Below are positions 9,601 to 17,609 of a DNA stretch of 64,000 bases, piece after piece. Location: NCBI RefSeq assembly GCF_014250475.1, contig NZ_CP060204.1:1253001-1317000 (forward strand). Reading direction: 5' to 3'. This stretch comes from Selenomonas timonae (GTDB lineage Bacteria > Bacillota > Negativicutes > Selenomonadales > Selenomonadaceae). The notes under the pieces were generated by a model. The model did not search any database and was not told the DNA's origin. It saw only the letters and a program-made list of their open reading frames with translations. Positions within the stretch are counted from its first letter, which is position 1; each line of letters opens with the position of its first letter. A program made the position numbers and the translations under genes.

Positions 9601-10097
9601 GGGAGCTTGGTGAACTCAATATCGTTGCCGAGGATCTCGGTATCATCACGAGCGAGGTCGAGCGGCTGCGTGACGACTGCGGCTTCCCCGGCATGAAGAT
9701 CGTTCACTTCATGCTCGAACCGAACGAGTCGGGGCGCGTCGGCTTCGTCACCCCGGAGAACAGCATCGTCTACACGGGGACGCACGACAACAACACGACC
9801 GTCGGCTGGTACACGCGCGACATCGACGAAGTGCTGCGCGAGACGCTCGCAAATCTCATGGGCACGACCTCAGATCGGCCGAAGACCATCTGCAAGCGCC
9901 TCATCAAGGCAGCGTACGCCTCGCGTGCGCGCATGGCGATCATCCCCATGCAGGATCTCCTCGCACTCGATGAGCGCGCCCGCATGAACACGCCGGGCAC
10001 CGTCGGCATCAACTGGCGCTGGAGCCTCAAGAAGGACTACCTCCTCGAACTCGACCCGAAAAAACTGAAAGCACTCTGCGTGCGTTATCATCGGTGA
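6648..10097 (+). CDS. GH13 alpha-glucosidase/amylase fused to GH77 4-alpha-glucanotransferase
   Basis: A two-enzyme fusion of 1149 residues. After an N-terminal beta domain (about 1-125), a GH13 barrel has nucleophile Asp350 in GWRLDV, acid/base Glu379 in IGEVWED and Asp454 in GSHDVQR. A C-terminal beta domain ends near residue 650. A complete GH77 (MalQ-like) domain follows from about residue 660 (GVLLHPTSLPSKYGVGDFG), with nucleophile Asp948 in IRIDHFRAF, Glu995 in VAEDLGI and Asp1047 in GTHDNNT. The GH13 half is closest in style to neopullulanase or maltodextrin glucosidase. Together the halves could trim and rearrange maltodextrins or debranch glycogen, which suits the operon. The substrate of the GH13 half is uncertain. 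The start has a good ribosome site (AGGAAAGGAGAGG). Confidence 0.93.
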   Translation: MLESYQVEHNSQNIYYRSIVGAAEAGSRLRLGIRIRTYEPIQQVLVRLWQDQTGERLIPLETRDTQGEQKFYTAWFNLPDYGCLVWYYFIITMESGTYFYGNNLEMLGGIGALTMEAPASYQITIYNKGARTPDWFKNAVMYQIFPDRFARAGDTIVKKKGAVIRTDWTDDPMYLKDPDTKEIIAYDFFGGNLRGVMEKLDYLKDLGISCIYFNPVFESESNHHYDTGDYHKIDPVLGDIEDFRALVTAAEQRGIRIILDGVFSHTGSNSIYFNRQQQYGSLGAYQSKESPYYSWYHFRNYPNEYDCWWDFDTLPNVNETDPAYMDFVITGKDSVLHHWMNEGIAGWRLDVIDELPPTFSKTFFAELKKRNPDAVMIGEVWEDASNKVAYGTPREYLSGNEMDSAMNYPLRTIMLDFLTGASDGQQTARRLASQIENYPKENLYAMMNLIGSHDVQRAITVLAGVPYYEGMPAIEQSRVRMTPEQFDLGSRRLLMATLWQMTYPGVPSVYYGDEIGMQGFKDPFNRRPYDWEHGNKEIRGWFERFIAVRNENDALRTGDILPLYGAGDVIAYARTIRSGYDVFNQEKEDGVFIAAFNRSLTETLTIDVDVSDFACGTFEDAFKPSRTYEVERGRLRIKIPPLFGLLLRERKEPRRYERKAGVLLHPTSLPSKYGVGDFGKEAYRFLDFLDEAGQKIWQILPLSPVGHGYSPYQSISAFAGNIMMIDPEDLAARGWLSEKDLFLPYEANTAFIDFERVKQFKKELLEKAFRSFRKTSAKDKEFKAFCEKEAYWLDDYALFHAAKKEYGRCAWTDWPAEIKHREPAALKALAERQKDEVELDRFKQYIFHLQWNRLHDYAKKKNIEILGDMPIFVAQDSADAWAHQQLFDLNEDGTPRTVAGVPPDYFAANGQLWGNPQYNWDAMKAENYAWWKNRFRKLHEQVDIIRIDHFRAFEAYWSVDGKAETAINGRWIKGPGKPFFDEIERELGELNIVAEDLGIITSEVERLRDDCGFPGMKIVHFMLEPNESGRVGFVTPENSIVYTGTHDNNTTVGWYTRDIDEVLRETLANLMGTTSDRPKTICKRLIKAAYASRARMAIIPMQDLLALDERARMNTPGTVGINWRWSLKKDYLLELDPKKLKALCVRYHR

Positions 10098-10116
10098 GCT
10101 TCGTAGGACGCAGTAC

Positions 10117-10160
10117 GATCCCCTTTGCATTTCGGTGCGGAGGGGATTCTTTCTTTTTTC
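10117..10160 (+). terminator. Rho-independent terminator of the glycogen operon
   Basis: GATCCCC...GC pairs with GC...GGGGATT around a short loop, followed by TTCTTTTTT. It begins 20 bases after the stop of the GH13-GH77 gene. Confidence 0.8.
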
Positions 10161-10209
10161 CCCATTTTATGGTATGCTAAAATAGATTTTCTGATAGGGA
10201 GGAAGAATC

Positions 10210-10908
10210 ATGGCAGAGTACACATATACGGTTGAGAAACCGTGTCCAGTCTGTGGGGAAAAGACACATGCGACGAAGCTGAAGGCGCGTCTCATCACGC
10301 TGGGAACGGATGAGGATTTCTGCGTGCACTACGAGGGCGTGAATCCCTATCGCTATCGTGTCTGGCAGTGTGAGCACTGCGGCTTTGCCGCCGACGAGAA
10401 GCAGTTCACGGAGGAGCCGCTGAGTCCGCGTGACAAGGCGAAGATCCAGGAGCTCCTTGAGGGGCGCAAGATCAATCTGCCGTACAAGGAAGAGCGCACG
10501 GTGGAGGATGCGATCCGCGCCTACAAGCTCGGCATTTACTTTGCTGAGCGTCTCGGTTGGACGCTGCAAAAGCAGGCGGGCTACTGCATGGGCATGGCAT
10601 GGGTCTACCGCGACACGGACGAGAGGGACAAGGAGGATGAGATGCTGCGCCGTGCCGCCGAGCTCTATGAGAAGTCGGTGATGACGGAACACTATCCGAT
10701 CCATGGAATGAGCGACAGCATGGCACTCTATATTGTTGGCGCAGCGTATTACCGTCTGGGCGACTATGAGAAGGCGACGCAGATGCTCTCGCAGATCATG
10801 GGTGATCAGGAGGTACGCAAAAACGATGTGAAACTCTTCGAGCGCACACAGAGTCTCTGGCTCGAGCTGCGCGAGAAGAAGGCGGAAGCGGAGAAGGCAA
10901 AAAGTTAA
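10210..10908 (+). CDS. DUF2225 family protein, probable zinc-binding
   Basis: A soluble protein of 232 residues with two CxxC pairs, CPVCGEK (residues 11-17) and CEHCGF near residue 57, that probably hold a zinc ion. The rest is helical and repeat-like in the manner of TPR proteins, and the C-terminus is charged. This matches the DUF2225 family, for which no function is established. A strong AGGGAGGAAG site precedes the ATG. It overlaps the next gene by one base (TAATG), so translation is probably coupled. It opens a short operon with DUF4127 and a flavodoxin. Confidence 0.8.
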   Translation: MAEYTYTVEKPCPVCGEKTHATKLKARLITLGTDEDFCVHYEGVNPYRYRVWQCEHCGFAADEKQFTEEPLSPRDKAKIQELLEGRKINLPYKEERTVEDAIRAYKLGIYFAERLGWTLQKQAGYCMGMAWVYRDTDERDKEDEMLRRAAELYEKSVMTEHYPIHGMSDSMALYIVGAAYYRLGDYEKATQMLSQIMGDQEVRKNDVKLFERTQSLWLELREKKAEAEKAKS

Positions 10909-11639
10909 TGGTCATTGATATTCCTGCAAATTTCATCGAACAAGTGAAGAATATCGACTGGAGCGGTGTGCGCGAGGCGGTGAAAGACTACGGCTCCGTG
11001 CTCACAGTCCTGCGCGATACATGGGATCGTGAGACGCTGGCACAGATCGCCGACGGGCATCTCTTCGTGCGCGATGCCACGTTGAACGAGGCGATTGCAA
11101 AGAACATCGGGACGGAGGGAACGGTGCGCGGTATCGAGCTGCACTCGCATGCAGACGGCCGTCTCGATCTCATCTGCACGACATCGAAGAAGTATAAAAA
11201 AATCGAGCTGTCGGGCACAATCGAGGAGTTCGTTCACGATGGGGACAAGTCCTATGCGGTCTATCGCGTACGGAAGAAGAATATCCCCGATCACGGCTTT
11301 GTGTCGTGGGTGTTTTCGCGCGTCTCACTGTCGCTGGCGGAGCGCATGATGGGGCGTTTCGATGTGTCCGACACCCTGCCCGTGGAGATTCGCGGGAATA
11401 AGGTATACGTGGACTTTCACGAGGTGCTTGCCGCATCGAAGCTCGGACAGACGACGTTCCAGGGGCATAAGCTGACAGATATGATCGAGATTGAGGGCGC
11501 CTCGGTGCAGGCGGGCGGCATCATGTTTGACACGAAGCTGAATGTGCCCGATGATGTCAAGGATGCACTGCGGGCAGTTGTTCGGGAAAGAGGCTCCGTT
11601 GCTGCAGGGGACGGCGCGGAAGAAGGAGGAGAACATTGA
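10908..11639 (+). CDS. Conserved hypothetical protein
   Basis: I do not recognise this 243-residue protein. It has no signal peptide, no membrane segment and no cysteine cluster. The middle is rich in short beta-type stretches, and the end is acidic (GDGAEEGGEH). The start overlaps the DUF2225 stop by one base, and its stop overlaps the TTG start of the DUF4127 gene, so the three are translationally coupled. A role linked to DUF4127 is only inferred from this packing. Confidence 0.7.
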   Translation: MVIDIPANFIEQVKNIDWSGVREAVKDYGSVLTVLRDTWDRETLAQIADGHLFVRDATLNEAIAKNIGTEGTVRGIELHSHADGRLDLICTTSKKYKKIELSGTIEEFVHDGDKSYAVYRVRKKNIPDHGFVSWVFSRVSLSLAERMMGRFDVSDTLPVEIRGNKVYVDFHEVLAASKLGQTTFQGHKLTDMIEIEGASVQAGGIMFDTKLNVPDDVKDALRAVVRERGSVAAGDGAEEGGEH

Positions 11640-13279
11640 CGAGATTTTCTTTGATTCGTACACTTTGTATTGCAATGCTGGCGCTGTTTCTTGTGCCGCA
11701 AGCAGTTGATGCGGCAAAGAGGGAGCCGATCACAGATAAGATTGTTTTCGTTCCGCATGACAGCCGTCCGATCTCGAGCAAGCAGACGGCGGACGTTGTG
11801 CAGCGTGTGGGATACGAGATCGTTGTTCCGCCGACAGAGCTGCTTGGGAACCGCGAGGACTGGGGACATCCGGACGAGCTCTGGACGTGGCTGGACGCAG
11901 CGCTCGCACAGCCGGGGGTAAAAGCGGCAGTCATCTCTTCGGATGCCATGATCTACGGCAGTCTCGTCGGTTCGCGCAAGCATTCCTTCACGCGTGCACA
12001 GGTGCTCGAACGAGCAGCACGCTTCGAGGGGCTGCAGAAATCCCATCCGAAGGTCCCTCTCTATGTGTTCGGCTCGATCATGCGGACACCGCGCACGGGC
12101 GAAGCATCGGGGCATGAGGAGCCGGAGTACTACCGCCGCTACGGGGCGGACATCTTCCGCTATACCGTTCTCCGTGACAAGGATGAGGTCGAGGGGCTCA
12201 CGCGCCGCGAGCGCAAGGAGTACGACTTCCTCGGCCGTCTGATCCCGCAGGAGGCACTTGCCGACTGGATGGGGCGTCGTGAGAAAAACTATGCAGTCAA
12301 CGAATACCTGATTGAACTCATGAAGCGGCACGATACATTCCGCTATCTGACCCTTGGGCGTGACGACAACGCACCGTTCTCGCAGACGCATCTCGAGAGC
12401 CGTCATCTGACGGAGACGGGTGCGAGTCTCGGCAAGACACGCTTCCAGACGATGGCGGGCATCGATGAGATCGCGCTGCTCATGCTGACGCGCGCAGTGA
12501 ACGAGCAGAAGCATGAGATACCCTTTGTCTTTGCACGCTACAACTGGGGGCGCGGCGCGGATACCGTGCCGGCGTACTCGGATGAGAAGATCAGCACCTC
12601 AATCTCGGATGCCGTACTCGCGGCGGGTGGCATGATGGTGCGCGCGCCGGAGAAGGCGGATGTCGTGCTCACGGTGAATACGAATCCGGACGGGAGTACG
12701 TACGAGGCAAATGCCGTGATCAATGACGGCACGCCGCGCGAGGGAACGGCATATTTTGCTGATCTCGTGTCGGACTATGTGGCAAAGGGCTATCCCGTCG
12801 CCGTTGCAGACATTGCATTTGCGAACGGTTCGGACAATGCGCTGATGGCGGAGCTGCAGAAGCGAGGACTCCTCTACAAGATTCACGCCTATGCGGGCTG
12901 GAACACACCGACGAACAGCTCGGGCTTTGCCCTCGGCGAGGGCATGCTCGTCCGACATATGGATGCGGATTCGGTCGATCATCTGCTCACGACACGCTAT
13001 CTTGATGATTGGGCTTATCAGGCGAATGTCCGCAATATGATTGCGCGCCAGCTTACATGGCTGCGCGGGGATGGGTTCTACGGCAGCCTCGGGACGAAGA
13101 TGGATGCGGTTTCCCTGCGTTCGACGCGCATGATGAACCGCTTCATTGAGGAGAATCTGCCGCCGATTGCCGAGATCAATACGGTCACGGTCACTTTCCC
13201 GTGGAACCGTATGTTTGAGTCGGACATCCTGCCAGAGGATCCAGGCTTTGCGCAAGAGTATCTTGCAAGGAGGAAATAA
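11636..13279 (+). CDS. DUF4127 family protein, exported
   Basis: 547 residues, starting at TTG with AGAAGGAGGAGAAC directly upstream. The N-terminus (residues 1-26) is a signal peptide with cleavage likely after VDA. The mature part starts with the DUF4127 hallmark KIVFVPHDSRPIS and continues with PPTELLGNREDWG and SSDAMIYGSLVGSR, then TLGRDDNAPFSQTHLE. The family is known from Firmicutes but has no proven activity. The conserved DSRP, ISSDAM and GRDDNA segments look like catalytic loops. The flavodoxin starts two bases after its stop. Confidence 0.82.
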   Translation: MTRFSLIRTLCIAMLALFLVPQAVDAAKREPITDKIVFVPHDSRPISSKQTADVVQRVGYEIVVPPTELLGNREDWGHPDELWTWLDAALAQPGVKAAVISSDAMIYGSLVGSRKHSFTRAQVLERAARFEGLQKSHPKVPLYVFGSIMRTPRTGEASGHEEPEYYRRYGADIFRYTVLRDKDEVEGLTRRERKEYDFLGRLIPQEALADWMGRREKNYAVNEYLIELMKRHDTFRYLTLGRDDNAPFSQTHLESRHLTETGASLGKTRFQTMAGIDEIALLMLTRAVNEQKHEIPFVFARYNWGRGADTVPAYSDEKISTSISDAVLAAGGMMVRAPEKADVVLTVNTNPDGSTYEANAVINDGTPREGTAYFADLVSDYVAKGYPVAVADIAFANGSDNALMAELQKRGLLYKIHAYAGWNTPTNSSGFALGEGMLVRHMDADSVDHLLTTRYLDDWAYQANVRNMIARQLTWLRGDGFYGSLGTKMDAVSLRSTRMMNRFIEENLPPIAEINTVTVTFPWNRMFESDILPEDPGFAQEYLARRK

Positions 13280-13280
13280 T

Positions 13281-13769
13281 ATGCACGGGAAAATGCTGAT
13301 TGCCTACTTCTCAGCATCCCCTTCGCGGCGGACGGCAACGGTGGCGCATAAGATTGCCGATGTGATCGGCGCTGATCTCCATGAGATCATGCCCGCCGTT
13401 CCGTATACGCAGGACGATCTCAACTGGAACGATCACAGTAGCCGATCGAGCGTGGAGATGCGTGACCCAAACAGCCGCCCCGAGATTGCGGAGACACCGC
13501 TGGATCTCGCGCCGTACGGTGTCATCTTCATCGGATTTCCGATCTGGTGGTATAAGGCACCGCACATCATCAACACCTTCCTCGAGAGCTATGATCTGAC
13601 GGGTAAGACGATTGTGCCGTTTGCGACCTCGGGCGGCAGTGCGATGGGACAGACGGTGGTGTATTTGCGTCCTTCGGCGGAGGGTGCCGTCGTGAAGGAA
13701 GGCCGTCGATTCGAAATGGGCGAGACACCGATGGCGATCAACTCGTGGATCGCGGCTTTGGGTATTTGA
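13281..13769 (+). CDS. Flavodoxin family protein (cytoplasmic)
   Basis: A 162-residue single-domain flavodoxin. The FMN-phosphate loop is SASPSRRTATVAHKIA (residues 10-25), and the later FIGFPIWWYKAPHIINTFLE and FATSGGSAMG segments form the isoalloxazine-side loops. These match the flavodoxin_4 subgroup common in Firmicutes. I chose ATG 13281, preceded by AAGGAGGAAATAAT, rather than the longer frame that overlaps DUF4127. It has no signal peptide, unlike the related lipoprotein at 42353-43033. Its redox partner is unknown. Confidence 0.88.
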   Translation: MHGKMLIAYFSASPSRRTATVAHKIADVIGADLHEIMPAVPYTQDDLNWNDHSSRSSVEMRDPNSRPEIAETPLDLAPYGVIFIGFPIWWYKAPHIINTFLESYDLTGKTIVPFATSGGSAMGQTVVYLRPSAEGAVVKEGRRFEMGETPMAINSWIAALGI

Positions 13770-13792
13770 GTTTATACGATTGTAATTGCGTT

Positions 13793-13825
13793 GGAGTTGC
13801 TGCACAGGGGGCGGCAACTCCTTTC
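13793..13825 (+). terminator. Weak terminator-like hairpin after the flavodoxin
   Basis: GGAGTTGC (13793-13800) pairs exactly with GCAACTCC (13814-13821) and is followed by only TTTCT. It lies between the flavodoxin stop and the start of the MBL-fold gene. Confidence 0.45.
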
Positions 13826-13856
13826 TATATGGGGATCATTTTTTAGAGGAGACTTC

Positions 13857-14987
13857 ATGAAACGCAGGAACTTTATCTTTGGCGCGCTCGCGGGGCTGGG
13901 GGCACTCGCGGGCGGCGCAGGACTCTTTGTGCGGCAGGAGAAATTCGGCCGCGCACCCTCAGGGGAGCGCCTAGCACGTATTCAGGCGTCGCCACACTAT
14001 GTCAACGGGCAGTTCGTCTGCCTCGAGCCGGTGGATGTGATGGCGGAGGAGCTGCCCGATGAGGAGAAGCCGAACCGCATCGAGACACTCTACCGCGTCC
14101 TCTTCGGCGGCGACGATGGGCGCGTGCCGAAGGAGGTGATCCCGAGCAGCAAGACAGATCTCCACGCGATTCCGCATGAGAAGGATATTGCCGTATGGAT
14201 GGGGCATTCGACCTTTTACCTGCAAATCGGAGGGCGTCGCCTCCTCGTCGACCCCGTATTCTCCGACTACGGCTCGCCGATCTTTTTCATCAACCGCGCT
14301 TTCCGCGGGAGCAATGTCTATACGGCAGAGGATATCCCCGAGCTCGATGTGCTGCTCATAACGCACGATCACTGGGATCACCTCGACTATGCGACCGTGA
14401 TGGCGCTGAAACCGAAAGTAAAGGAGGTCATCTGTCCGCTCGGCGTCGGCGAGTTCTTCGAGCAGTGGGGCTTTGATCTTGCACATCTCCACGAGGAGGA
14501 CTGGGACACGGACATCACGCTCGCCGATGATTTCCATATCCACATCCTCCCTTCACAGCATTTCTCGGGGCGCTTCCTCACGCGCAACAATACCGAGTGG
14601 TGCGGCTTTGCCATCGTCACACCGCAGCGGCGCGTCTACATCAGTGGGGATGGCGGCTATGGGAAGCATTTCGCGGATATTGGAAGACGTTTTGACGGCT
14701 TCGATCTCGCGATGATGGAGAACGGGCAGTACAATATGCAGTGGCACGCGATTCATATGCTCCCGAACGAGACGGCACAGGCGGCGGAGGACGTGCACGC
14801 ACGCATCCTGCTGCCCGCGCACAGCGGCAAATTCGCGCTCGCCCTGCATACATGGCAGGAGCCATATCGTGAGCTACTGAAGGAGAGCGCGGGGCGTCCC
14901 TATCGGATGGTCACGCCACGCATCGGCGAGACCGTGGACATCGCATACCCCGCCGACTTCCCGCACTGGTGGGAAGGACTTGCCTGA
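13857..14987 (+). CDS. MBL-fold metallohydrolase with Tat-like signal
   Basis: 376 residues from ATG 13857 (preceded by TTAGAGGAGACTTC). The N-terminus KRRNFIFGALAGLGALAGGAG has a twin arginine followed by a hydrophobic run, so Tat export or anchoring is likely. The hydrolase part has MGHSTFYLQIGGRRLLVDPVF, the metal motif THDHWDH near residue 170 and later His/Asp ligands in ISGDGGYGKHF and LPAHSGKF. This is the UlaG/NAPE-PLD-like branch of the superfamily. The substrate is unknown. Related enzymes act on phospholipids or phosphodiesters, so a cell-envelope role is possible but unproven. Confidence 0.85.
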   Translation: MKRRNFIFGALAGLGALAGGAGLFVRQEKFGRAPSGERLARIQASPHYVNGQFVCLEPVDVMAEELPDEEKPNRIETLYRVLFGGDDGRVPKEVIPSSKTDLHAIPHEKDIAVWMGHSTFYLQIGGRRLLVDPVFSDYGSPIFFINRAFRGSNVYTAEDIPELDVLLITHDHWDHLDYATVMALKPKVKEVICPLGVGEFFEQWGFDLAHLHEEDWDTDITLADDFHIHILPSQHFSGRFLTRNNTEWCGFAIVTPQRRVYISGDGGYGKHFADIGRRFDGFDLAMMENGQYNMQWHAIHMLPNETAQAAEDVHARILLPAHSGKFALALHTWQEPYRELLKESAGRPYRMVTPRIGETVDIAYPADFPHWWEGLA

Positions 14988-15018
14988 GATACGCGATATT
15001 ATATTCTGATGAAATAAG

Positions 15019-15046
15019 GATCCGCGCTAATACGGCGCGGATCTTT
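15019..15046 (+). terminator. Terminator hairpin after the MBL-fold gene
   Basis: GATCCGCGC (15019-15027) pairs exactly with GCGCGGATC (15035-15043) around a seven-base loop, followed by a short TTT. Confidence 0.65.
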
Positions 15047-15080
15047 GTGCGATAGAATATAGTAGAGGAGTGATAAATAG

Positions 15081-15713
15081 GTGATTTCATCAAAAGTTCG
15101 ATTCCCCGTGATCTTCGTGGGGATCTTTACGGCTGCGATTCTCGTTGCGCTCTACGTTGCGACAATTGGCCGCATGGAGCGCGCGGATGCGGCGGAGAGC
15201 ATCAAGCTATACTGCGATGCGTTCGTGCGGCAGGATGAGGCGGCGCAGAAGCAGCTCATGTCCTATGGCGCGCCGACGGATTCGTTCAATATGAAGGCGG
15301 CATTCTCGAACGCGCTTCAAACCTCTGGCGCGATGCTGTCCTCCGAGGAGGCGTCCGAGATCGCTGATGCCTATATGGAGTCGCTGCGCAATGCGACGGT
15401 GGAGACGATGGTGTCAGAGCAGGGAAATGGGGTGGCGACCGTTGAGGTGACGGTGACGCGGTTCAATATGATTGCGGCACGCGAAAAGGCATCCTCTCTG
15501 CTGCGTCAGCGCATGAAGCTTGACGGTACGCCCGAGGAGCTGCGCAAGACGGCGGTGGAGGCAACGGCGGAGGCATATCGTGAGCTCGAGCCTGTGGGTA
15601 CGGTGACGTTCTATGTGCCCGTGCGCTACAATGAGGAAACGCGCATCTGGGATCCCGCCGATCCCGTGCAGTTTGGATTTGATCTGTCGAAGCAGACAAT
15701 GGGGGTGGAATGA
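15081..15713 (+). CDS. Membrane-anchored protein of unknown function
   Basis: 210 residues, GTG start with a GAGGAG site upstream. One N-terminal hydrophobic segment (about residues 8-28) anchors or exports it. The remainder is a mixed alpha/beta extracytoplasmic domain that looks like the DUF4878/DUF5105 NTF2-like lipoprotein type (IKLYCDAFVRQDEAAQKQLM), but I cannot assign it firmly. No lipobox cysteine is present. Its stop overlaps the methyltransferase start by four bases (ATGA), indicating coupled translation. Confidence 0.65.
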   Translation: MISSKVRFPVIFVGIFTAAILVALYVATIGRMERADAAESIKLYCDAFVRQDEAAQKQLMSYGAPTDSFNMKAAFSNALQTSGAMLSSEEASEIADAYMESLRNATVETMVSEQGNGVATVEVTVTRFNMIAAREKASSLLRQRMKLDGTPEELRKTAVEATAEAYRELEPVGTVTFYVPVRYNEETRIWDPADPVQFGFDLSKQTMGVE

Positions 15714-16363
15714 TGGCACAGGAAGATTGGCGCGATACAGACCGCATGACGGCGGAGGGCAATCCGCGCCGTCCCGAAGGGGAGGCAGGGCGCGCGATGC
15801 TCGCGCGGATGAATGAGAGTCATGCACGTCTCGTCGATTGGGGGCTCTCACACATCGCGCTCCATGCGAGGGATACTGTCCTTGACATTGGCTGCGGCGG
15901 CGGCAACACGCTCGCGCGAATGGCGGAGCGTGTGACGGAGGGACATCTCGTCGGCATCGACTACGCCGAGACCTCGGTGGAGGCATCGCGTGCGTTCAAC
16001 GCCGCGCTCATCGCGGCGGGACGCATGGAGATCCTGCACGGCTCGGTGGAAAACCTCCCGTTCGTGGACGGACACTTCGATGCGGTGGTAACGGTGGAGA
16101 GCTTCTACTTCTGGCCGAATCCCGAGGAGTGTCTGAAAGAGGTCGCGCGGGTTGTAAAGAAGGGGGGTACGTTCCTCCTGCTTGCAGAGATCTATGGGCG
16201 TGACGATCTGCCCGATAGCATCCGTGAGAAGATCGTGGGCTATGCGCTGACGAATCCGACACCCGACGAGTTCGAGCGGCTCTTCCGCGCGGCGGGCTTT
16301 TCTACGGTGGAGACGTATTTCAAAGACGGGGAATACTGGATTGCCGTGCGCGGCGTGCACTGA
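15710..16363 (+). CDS. Class I SAM-dependent methyltransferase
   Basis: 217 residues. Motif I is VLDIGCGGGNTLARMA (near residue 57), followed by GIDYAETSVE (motif II acid), LHGSVENLPF and an FDAVVTVESFYFWPN motif IV region. This is the UbiE/Methyltransf_11 type, acting on small molecules or lipids. The substrate cannot be read from the sequence. It is coupled to the anchored protein upstream by a four-base overlap and ends at a perfect bidirectional terminator. Confidence 0.88.
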   Translation: MMAQEDWRDTDRMTAEGNPRRPEGEAGRAMLARMNESHARLVDWGLSHIALHARDTVLDIGCGGGNTLARMAERVTEGHLVGIDYAETSVEASRAFNAALIAAGRMEILHGSVENLPFVDGHFDAVVTVESFYFWPNPEECLKEVARVVKKGGTFLLLAEIYGRDDLPDSIREKIVGYALTNPTPDEFERLFRAAGFSTVETYFKDGEYWIAVRGVH

Positions 16364-16401
16364 CATAAAAAAAGACTGCATACGCAGTCTTTTTTTATGT
16401 C
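16362..16401. terminator. Bidirectional terminator, perfect 18-bp stem
   Basis: 16362-16379 is exactly complementary to 16384-16401 around a four-base ATAC loop. Each side ends in a T7 run within its own direction. It serves the methyltransferase on the plus strand and the ATP-grasp gene on the minus strand, whose stop codon follows immediately. Confidence 0.92.
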
Positions 16402-17595
16402 TTAGTTCTGCTGTTCCTGGATGAAGCGGATGAAGTCGTCCGTCTCCTCCTGCCCGCTGAGCTTTGCCGTATACATCTGGTTGCCCATCTGCGGCCACAT
16501 CATCTCGGGCATGCGTTCGCACATGACGATCTTTCCCGCATAGCGGCGCAGGATCTCCTCGTGTGTATGCACATAGCGGTGGAAGTCGCGGCGGCTTGCA
16601 TACGCGCAGTAGCAATGTTCGTTTCGATCGGGAAGGAGACGGCGGTTCGCCGTAATCATATCCGCCCAGATCTCATACACATCGGTGGAGTGCGCGAAAT
16701 TCATCATGTCCGTCGTATATCCTCCGGCAGGACGCATGTTGACCTCGAGTCCAACGAAGTCGCCGACATTTCCAAGTCCCGGTTTATCCTTTGTCAGGCG
16801 GAAGAACTCGAGGTGGACAAAGCGGCTGCGTACACGGAACGCCTTGAGCGTGGCGCGTCCCGCCTTCTGCAGCGCATCGGGCACGCGATCCGTCGTGTAG
16901 TAGGAGAGGTCGAGCTGATAGAGCACGATGTCCATGACGGACGGCGGCCAGACGGTCATGGACTCGAAGACCGGATTGGAGTCCGCGTCGACAATGGCGT
17001 CATAGGAGCAGATGTCTCCCGTGACGAACTCCTCCATGACGTAGGGGACGGTCGGCTTCGATGCGTAGAAATGGCACAGCTCATCGTGACTGTCGATGCG
17101 GTAGGTGTCCGTTGCACCGACGCCCGTGTCGGGCTTGACGATGACGGGATAACCGACCTCCGTGAGGAACTCCTCGGCGGCGGCAAGCGTTGTGACCTTC
17201 GCGAGGCGCGCGGTCGGGATGCCCGCCTTCTTGTAAAAGGGCTTCATTGCGGACTTGTTCTTGATATGATCCATATCACCGCTCTGCCAGCCCGTGCGAA
17301 TGTTGAAGTCCGTGCGCAGACGTGCATCGCTCTCGAGCCAGTACTCGTTGTTCGACTCGATCCAGTCGATGCGGCCATATTTGAATGTAAAGAATGCAAC
17401 GGCGCGCAGCATCTGATCGTAGTCGGCGAGCGAGGGAACGAAGTAATACTCCGTCAGCGACTCGCGTACCTCATGCTGGAGCTGGTCGTATGGTGTGTCG
17501 CCGATGCCGAGGACGTTGACACCCTTCTTTTTTAGACGGTCGCAGAAGTTCCAGTAGACGCGCGGGAACTGCGGGGAAACAAAGATAAAGTTCAT
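16402..17595 (-). CDS. ATP-grasp domain protein, carboxylate-amine ligase type
   Basis: 397 residues. After a Rossmann-like first domain (NFIFVSPQFPRVYWNFCDRL), the ATP-grasp core shows VGYPVIVKPDTGVGATDTY (phosphate loop and lysine), VMEEFVTGDICSYDAIVD and the metal-binding GLEVNMRPAGGY. Such enzymes join a carboxylate to an amine or thiol through an acyl-phosphate. Specific substrates are unknown. It is the second gene of a pair, 14 bases downstream of the esterase, so the two are probably made together. Confidence 0.85.
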   Translation of the reverse strand: MNFIFVSPQFPRVYWNFCDRLKKKGVNVLGIGDTPYDQLQHEVRESLTEYYFVPSLADYDQMLRAVAFFTFKYGRIDWIESNNEYWLESDARLRTDFNIRTGWQSGDMDHIKNKSAMKPFYKKAGIPTARLAKVTTLAAAEEFLTEVGYPVIVKPDTGVGATDTYRIDSHDELCHFYASKPTVPYVMEEFVTGDICSYDAIVDADSNPVFESMTVWPPSVMDIVLYQLDLSYYTTDRVPDALQKAGRATLKAFRVRSRFVHLEFFRLTKDKPGLGNVGDFVGLEVNMRPAGGYTTDMMNFAHSTDVYEIWADMITANRRLLPDRNEHCYCAYASRRDFHRYVHTHEEILRRYAGKIVMCERMPEMMWPQMGNQMYTAKLSGQEETDDFIRFIQEQQN

Positions 17596-17609
17596 GTGCT
17601 CACCTCATT

